Of a stretch of 35,161 bases of DNA, positions 31,182-35,161 are shown one piece after another. The stretch is from Acidobacteria bacterium RIFCSPLOWO2_12_FULL_67_14b (lineage in GTDB: Bacteria > Acidobacteriota > Vicinamibacteria > Vicinamibacterales > UBA2999): the NCBI GenBank assembly GCA_001768615.1, contig MELE01000110.1, positions 1-35,161 of the forward strand. Reading direction: 5' to 3'. The notes beneath the pieces are model-generated. The model did not search any database. It was not told the origin of the DNA and was given only the letters and a program-made list of their open reading frames with translations. Both the position numbers and the translations under genes were made by a program. Numbering within the stretch: position 1 is the first letter of the stretch; each line of letters opens with the position of its first letter.

Positions 31182-32870
31182 ATGATCCGCCGCACCGTAC
31201 TCGTCCTCGTTGCCGCACTGGCCGTCACCTCGCTGACCGTCCAGGCCGGCTCGACCCCGCATCGCGCCAAGCTGGGGATGGTGATCACGCAGAGTGACAT
31301 CGCGTCCCAGATCGGCTTCCAGGTGATCAAGAACGGCGGCAACGCCATCGATGCCGTGGTGGCCACCGGCTTTGCCCTGGCCGTCACGCACCCCACCGCC
31401 GGCAACATCGGCGGCGGCGGCTTCATCGTCTATCGGCCCGCGAAGGGCGAACCCGTGTCCTACGACTTCCGCGAGGTCGGGCCGTCGCGCTCGTCGCCGG
31501 AGATGTGGCTGAAGGACGGCAAGTACGACTTCGAGACGCATCACAACAGCCATCTCTCGGTGGGCGTGCCCGGCACGGTGGCCGGCCTGCACATGGCCTG
31601 GAAAGAAGCCGGCTCGAAACCCTGGAAGGAATTGGTCCAACCCGCCATCGGGCTCGCACGCGACGGCTTCGAGATCTCGCACGGTCTCGCGCGCTCGCTG
31701 GCCGGCACGCTCGACGAATTCAAGAAGTACCCGGCCTCGCTCGCGCAGTTTTCGAAGAACGGCACGCCGTACCAGGCTGGCGAGATCCTCAAGCAGCCCG
31801 ACCTCGCGCGCACGCTGACCCGCATCGCCGACCAGGGGCCGGCCGGGTTCTACGAGGGCGAAACCGCCGCGCTCATCGAGAAAGAGATGAAGGCCAACGG
31901 CGGCCTGATCACCATGGGCGACCTCAAGGCCTACCAGGCCAAGAAGCGCGGCGTCGTGAACGGCACTTACCGCGGCTACGACGTGTACGGTATGCCGCCG
32001 CCCAGTTCCGGCGGCATGGCGGTCGTGCAGATGCTCAACGTGCTCGAGGGCTTTGACCTCAAGGCCAACGGCTACGGCTCGGCGCAGAACATCCACCTGA
32101 CGGCCGAGGCCATGCGCCGCGCGTTCGCCGACCGCGCGCGCTACCTCGGCGATCCGGATTTCGAGAAGGACATCCCGCTGCCGATGCTGATCTCGAAGGA
32201 CTACGCCACCGGCCTGCGCAAGACGATCAACCCGAACAAGGCGTCGAAGTCGGTCGTCAACAAGTTCGAGTGGACCAGCGAATCGCCCGAGACCACGCAC
32301 CTGTCGATCGTCGACGCCAACCGCAACGCGGTGGCCATGACCTACACCCTCGAATACGGCTACGGCTCACGCATTGTCGTGCCCGGCGCCGGCTTCCTGC
32401 TGAACAACGAGATGGGCGACTTCAACGCCGGCCCCGGCCTCACGGATGAACGCGGCCTCGTCGGCACCAACCCCAACCTCGCGCGGCCGGGCAAGCGCAT
32501 GCTGTCGAGCATGGCGCCGACGATCATCGCGAAGGACGGGCAGCTGTTCATGGTCACCGGCACGCCCGGCGGCCGGACGATCATCAACACCGTGTTGACG
32601 ACGATCCTGAACGTGATCGACTACGGCATGAACGCGCAGGAAGCGGTGGACGCCGGCCGCATGCACCACCAGTGGCTGCCGGACCGCATCAACCTCGAGC
32701 GCTACGGGTTCTCGGCCGACACCATCAAGATGTTGCAGTCGATGGGTCACACCGTCAACGAAGGCGGCGGCCAGGGCGCGGCGCAAGTGATCGTGTTCAA
32801 CCAGAAGGACAACATGCTCGAGGGCGGCGTCGATCGCCGGCCCGCCGACGGCGGCGCAGCCGGGAAATAA
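31182..32870 (+). CDS. ggt: Gamma-glutamyltransferase, secreted
   Basis: A 562-residue Ntn-hydrolase precursor that cleaves gamma-glutamyl bonds such as in glutathione. Residues 1-22 are a signal peptide, so it acts in the periplasm. The large-subunit part has G-G-N-A-I-D-A-V-V-A-T (about 48-58), H-P-T-A-G-N-I-G-G-G-G-F and the D-F-R-E-V-G-P segment with the Arg that binds the substrate carboxylate. The self-processing site is S-P-E-T-T-H-L-S-I-V-D, with Thr371 expected to become the nucleophile and N-terminus of the small subunit; the oxyanion-type S-S-M-A-P-T and G-T-P-G-G follow. Length is typical. It has its own promoter and strong RBS and is followed by a repeat element and a DUF1554-like gene. 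Confidence 0.93.
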   Translation: MIRRTVLVLVAALAVTSLTVQAGSTPHRAKLGMVITQSDIASQIGFQVIKNGGNAIDAVVATGFALAVTHPTAGNIGGGGFIVYRPAKGEPVSYDFREVGPSRSSPEMWLKDGKYDFETHHNSHLSVGVPGTVAGLHMAWKEAGSKPWKELVQPAIGLARDGFEISHGLARSLAGTLDEFKKYPASLAQFSKNGTPYQAGEILKQPDLARTLTRIADQGPAGFYEGETAALIEKEMKANGGLITMGDLKAYQAKKRGVVNGTYRGYDVYGMPPPSSGGMAVVQMLNVLEGFDLKANGYGSAQNIHLTAEAMRRAFADRARYLGDPDFEKDIPLPMLISKDYATGLRKTINPNKASKSVVNKFEWTSESPETTHLSIVDANRNAVAMTYTLEYGYGSRIVVPGAGFLLNNEMGDFNAGPGLTDERGLVGTNPNLARPGKRMLSSMAPTIIAKDGQLFMVTGTPGGRTIINTVLTTILNVIDYGMNAQEAVDAGRMHHQWLPDRINLERYGFSADTIKMLQSMGHTVNEGGGQGAAQVIVFNQKDNMLEGGVDRRPADGGAAGK

Positions 32871-32938
32871 AGTGCGTACGGTGCGTACAAGTGCCTAAGG
32901 TGCCTAGGGATTGGTGCCGAATGCGACGGGTTTGCCTA
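32866..32938 (+). repeat. Dispersed repeat, copy A (GTGCGTAC/GTGCCTA type), after ggt
   Basis: It begins with the last coding bases and stop of ggt (AAATAAAGTGCGTAC) and contains GTGCCTAAGGTGCCTA and GGTGCCGAATGCGACGGG. A related copy in the same orientation starts at 33644 immediately after the next gene, again overlapping AAATAAA of the stop. Confidence 0.7.
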
Positions 32939-32950
32939 GAGGAGAGCGAT

Positions 32951-33649
32951 ATGAAGACGATGCGTTTGATGTTTGTGGCACTGACCATTACGGTGGTGCC
33001 TGGATCGTACCTGTTGTTCGCACAGCAACCGGCCGCTCCCGCGGGAGGCCAGCCCGCCGCAGCGCGGCAGCCGATGTCGTTCTTCGTCACCAGCGTCGGC
33101 AAGGGTGACGGCGCCAATCTCGGAGGGCTGGCGGGCGCGGACGCGCATTGCCAGGCGCTCGCCAAAGCCGCGGGACAGCCCGACGCCGTGTGGCGCGCCT
33201 ACCTCAGCACGCAGGGACCCGGCGCGGTCAACGCACGCGACCGCATCGGCAACGGCCCGTGGCACAACTTCCGGGGCCAGGTCATCTCGGCCAACAGCGG
33301 CGTGCTGCACGGCGACACCATCGAACAGGCACGCATCGGCAACCCGCTGGGCAAGCAGCTCGCGCTGACCGAGAAGGGTGAGCTGGTCAACGGCGTCGGT
33401 GACAAACCAAACCAGCACGACATTCTCACCGGTTCAACCGCTGACGGGCGGGCCTACACCGATAGCGCCGACCACACCTGCAACAACTGGACGAGCAACA
33501 GCGCCGGGTCGGCACAGCTCGGACACAGCGACAAGCAGGGGGGCGGCAACAGTTCATGGAACTCGACGCACGCCAGCAAGGGCTGCAGCCAGGACAACCT
33601 GATCGGGACGGGCGGGGCGGGGCTCTTCTACTGCTTCGCGGTCAAATAA
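32951..33649 (+). CDS. Secreted DUF1554 / lectin-fold protein
   Basis: A 232-residue secreted protein starting at the ATG at 32951 with GGAGAG 4 nt upstream. Residues 1-25 are a signal peptide and 26-43 a Gln/Pro/Ala linker. The remainder reads F-F-V-T-S-V-G-K-G-D-G-A-N-L-G-G-L-A-G-A-D-A-H-C-Q-A-L-A, A-Y-L-S-T-Q, A-R-D-R-I-G-N-G-P-W, H-T-C-N-N-W-T-S and G-L-F-Y-C-F-A, the conserved Cys, Trp and A-x-L-S-T pattern of DUF1554, a C-type-lectin/endostatin-like fold found mainly in Leptospira and some Acidobacteriota. Four Cys (C in D-A-H-C, T-C-N, G-C-S and Y-C-F) could form two disulfides. Function is unknown. It is flanked by related repeat copies on both sides. Confidence 0.75.
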   Translation: MKTMRLMFVALTITVVPGSYLLFAQQPAAPAGGQPAAARQPMSFFVTSVGKGDGANLGGLAGADAHCQALAKAAGQPDAVWRAYLSTQGPGAVNARDRIGNGPWHNFRGQVISANSGVLHGDTIEQARIGNPLGKQLALTEKGELVNGVGDKPNQHDILTGSTADGRAYTDSADHTCNNWTSNSAGSAQLGHSDKQGGGNSSWNSTHASKGCSQDNLIGTGGAGLFYCFAVK

Positions 33650-33768
33650 AGGTGCGTACAGTGCCTACTGTGCCTGATGGTGCCAAGGGGTTTAGTGCCG
33701 AGTGCGACGGGCGTACCGGCACCGACCCTTAGGCACGATTAGGCACCATTAGGCACCGTACGCACCGG
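33644..33768. repeat. Dispersed repeat, copy B plus inverted copy, after the DUF1554-like gene
   Basis: From AAATAAAGGTGCGTACAGTG it runs through GTGCCGAGTGCGACGGG, matching copy A at 32866-32938. At 33752-33768 the sequence TAGGCACCGTACGCACC is the inverted form of 33651-33667 (16 of 17 matches), so the whole can fold into a long hairpin. TTAGGCACGATTAGGCACC is a further tandem unit. It lies between the converging DUF1554-like and kinase-like genes and may terminate transcription. Confidence 0.75.
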
Positions 33769-33772
33769 ATGA

Positions 33773-34564
33773 TCAGTACAGGACCCTGGCTTCGCCGAGC
33801 TTCTGGACCAGTTGCCGGTAATGGGAGACGAGGAGGTCGCGGCGCTTCATCACCGCGTTAACCTCGCCGGCGGTCAGGTAGCCCTTCGTCGCGATCGTCA
33901 CGTCGTCGATCGCGAGTCCCTCCAGCTTCGCCAGCAGGGCCCGGTCGCCGCGCGCCAGTTCGGCGGGCCGAATCGTCTCGGCCAGCCGGAAGGCGCGCGT
34001 GAAATCGATCATGATGACGCGCCACTCGGGCGAGATCAGGACGTTGGTGAGGTTGCGGTCGGCGTCCCGTACCAGTTCCATGAACACGCGCTGCCGGAAC
34101 ATGTCGTTGTTCCAAGCCGTCGGGTCGGGCGGCGCGATCTTCTTCTTCAGCCGCTCGCCCTCGTTCATCAGCGAGTCCCTCCACCAGGCGAGCGCGCCGG
34201 TCTTGCCGGCGTGGCGATACTCGATCGTCACGGGCATCATGTCGGCCAGTCCGACCAGGCCGGCGAGCCGGGCGGCGGCGACGTTGTACTTCCACGAGTC
34301 GACGAAGTTCATCTCCACCTTGCCGTGGTCGGGCTGGAACAGGTGCTTGCGCTCGTCGATCGGCTGAAACACCGCGTCATGCTTGAAGGTGCCGTCCGAC
34401 AGCGTCAGTCGCTGCGGCCGCGTGACGCCGCTCGGGGTGTCGCGCTGGCCCACGACCTTGGCCGTGCGCATGAACGCCTCGATCTGTTCTCGCGTGACGG
34501 GTGTGTCGGCGGCCAGCGGCGTAACGGCGCAGACCAGGGTGAGGACGGAGAGGCATATGCGCAT
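33773..34564 (-). CDS. Secreted protein with atypical kinase-like (PI3K/HipA-type) C-lobe
   Basis: A 263-residue exported protein. The ATG at 34564 has an AGGAGG Shine-Dalgarno 4 nt upstream and begins a signal peptide (1-19, L-A-A-D). The segment V-F-M-E-L-V-R-D-A-D-R-N-L-T-N-V-L-I-S-P-E-W-R-V-I-M-I-D-F-T-R-A-F (161-192) matches a kinase catalytic loop and metal site: Asp169 with Asn174 five residues later, then Asp187 as the DFG-like Asp. This pattern is shared by PI3/4-kinase-like, HipA and FAM20-type families. In the N-lobe, F-K-H-D-A-V-F-Q-P-I-D-E (60-71) has Gln67 where the ATP-binding Lys of such folds is expected, so activity may be altered or lost. No family assignment is certain. 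It lies downstream of a permease on the same strand. Confidence 0.7.
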   Translation of the reverse strand: MRICLSVLTLVCAVTPLAADTPVTREQIEAFMRTAKVVGQRDTPSGVTRPQRLTLSDGTFKHDAVFQPIDERKHLFQPDHGKVEMNFVDSWKYNVAAARLAGLVGLADMMPVTIEYRHAGKTGALAWWRDSLMNEGERLKKKIAPPDPTAWNNDMFRQRVFMELVRDADRNLTNVLISPEWRVIMIDFTRAFRLAETIRPAELARGDRALLAKLEGLAIDDVTIATKGYLTAGEVNAVMKRRDLLVSHYRQLVQKLGEARVLY

Positions 34565-34650
34565 GGATCCTCCTGCTGCCATGGACGAAGGGACTCGCCA
34601 GGCGGTGATTCTACCGGACCGCGGGGCCTGGAACGAGGCCGTTCGATGGC

Positions 34651-35161
34651 TTACTCCGCGCGGAGCGCGGACACGGGATCGATGCGCATGGCTCGGAGCG
34701 CGGGGACAGCCACGGCTGCAACCGCGACTCCGAGCAGCGTGGCCGCCACACCGGCGAGCGTGAGCGGATCGGTAGGCGCGACGCCGAACAGGATCGTGCT
34801 CAGGCCCTTCATTACCGCCAGCGACGCGCCGAGGCCGATGATCAGGCCGATGGCCGCCTGCGCCAGTCCCTCCCCCAGCACCTGCTGCATCACGCGCCAG
34901 GGGCCGGCGCCGAGCGTCAGGCGGATGCCGATCTCCGGCGTCCGCAGCGACACCAGGTGCGCCATCACGCCGTAGATGCCGGCAGCGGCCAGAACGAGCG
35001 CGATCGGCACGAGCGCCAGGGCATCGCCGTTCGCATGGAGCACGAACGTCAACGCAAACGTTGGGAATTGCGTGGTGGGGATGTACATCTCCGGATTCAC
35101 CGGGGCATCCAGTCCCCAGTGCTTGACGTCGCCGACAATGCCGATCACTTCGCGCGAGGAA
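34651..35161 (-). CDS. FtsX/ADOP-type permease, C-terminal part, cut by window edge
   Basis: The gene enters from the right edge (5' end missing) and ends at 34651. The visible part reads E-V-I-G-I-V-G-D-V-K-H-W-G-L-D ... P-E-M-Y-I-P-T-T-Q-F-P, the usual end of the periplasmic MacB domain, then V-L-H-A-N-G-D-A-L-A-L-V-P followed directly by I-A-L-V-L-A-A-A-G-I-Y-G-V-M-A-H and the final FtsX helices to R-I-D-P-V-S-A-L-R-A-E. In typical relatives about 45-55 residues lie between A-L-V-P and the A-L-V-L-A-A-A-G helix, so an in-frame deletion has removed the end of the periplasmic domain and the beginning of a helix. It may be non-functional. It is 86 bp upstream of the kinase-like gene on the same strand. 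Confidence 0.75.
   Translation of the reverse strand, partial: SSREVIGIVGDVKHWGLDAPVNPEMYIPTTQFPTFALTFVLHANGDALALVPIALVLAAAGIYGVMAHLVSLRTPEIGIRLTLGAGPWRVMQQVLGEGLAQAAIGLIIGLGASLAVMKGLSTILFGVAPTDPLTLAGVAATLLGVAVAAVAVPALRAMRIDPVSALRAE

Noticed and set aside
34654-34665. Perfect palindrome CTCCGCGCGGAG as a regulatory site
   Set aside because: It lies in the codons for the common C-terminal A-L-R-A-E of the permease and is most likely a by-product of coding.
1-35161. tRNA, rRNA, riboswitch
   Set aside because: No cloverleaf-like, rRNA-like or known aptamer-like conserved stretches were noticed on either strand by eye; a covariance-model search would be needed to be certain.

Overview
The window looks like one contig, or a large part of one, from a high-GC, Gram-negative soil-type bacterium. 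The best guess is Acidobacteriota, probably the Vicinamibacteria branch. This rests on gene style: Oar-like TonB receptors with an N-terminal carboxypeptidase-regulatory domain, ATPase-less 'ADOP' FtsX/MacB permeases with their small HTH partner, secreted S9 and DUF885 hydrolases, and several short dispersed repeat families at gene ends. There is no rRNA, tRNA or CRISPR array that I can see, and no clear insertion sequence.

Layout. 1-2960 (minus): a lipoprotein with a degenerate M23-like domain followed by an S9 prolyl-oligopeptidase-type enzyme, broken at the window edge by a 92-bp tandem duplication. 3123-6470 (plus): a small Cys/His-rich secreted metal-binding-type protein running by an apparent 1-base frameshift into an Oar-like TonB receptor. 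6480-7328 (minus): DCC-family thiol oxidoreductase and DoxX. 7350-9143 (plus): secreted DUF885 hydrolase carrying a small repeat insertion. 9303-12125 (minus): secreted RidA and a second TonB receptor, separated by a 7-bp tandem array. 12153-16583 (plus): LOG-family phosphoribohydrolase, glutamine-dependent NAD synthetase, a TrmH/SpoU RNA methylase and an unidentified 312-residue protein. 16689-18955 (minus): glycerol facilitator and glycerol kinase with overlapping stop/start. 19044-19994 (plus): secreted beta-propeller protein. 19966-20643 (minus): secreted or anchored SAM methyltransferase.

20666-24301 (plus) is a compact five-gene operon: ArsN1-type acetyltransferase, LPG-synthase-type flippase domain protein, DedA/VTT protein, Sfp-type phosphopantetheinyl transferase and a metallophosphoesterase. 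The last two resemble the PptT/PptH pair of mycobacteria, with opposing activities on acyl-carrier-protein cofactors; this is the most attractive functional hypothesis in the window. 24393-25547 (minus) is a YbdL-type aminotransferase and 25575-26444 (plus) a secreted tandem rhodanese. 26445-31154 is an accessory-looking stretch with an ADOP-linked HTH protein, an intact ADOP permease and a decayed second ADOP. 31182-33649 (plus) holds gamma-glutamyltransferase and a DUF1554-like secreted protein, each followed by a copy of the same repeat. 33773-35161 (minus) holds a secreted kinase-fold protein and the C-terminal part of another permease cut by the window edge.

Two patterns cross the whole window. 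First, many divergent gene pairs are only 21-27 bp apart, with palindromic or overlapping -10-like elements on both strands placed about 7-12 nt before start codons, which suggests bidirectional promoters and leaderless or nearly leaderless transcripts. Second, at least six unrelated short repeat families sit at gene 3' ends, sometimes altering the encoded C-terminus or interior of a protein.
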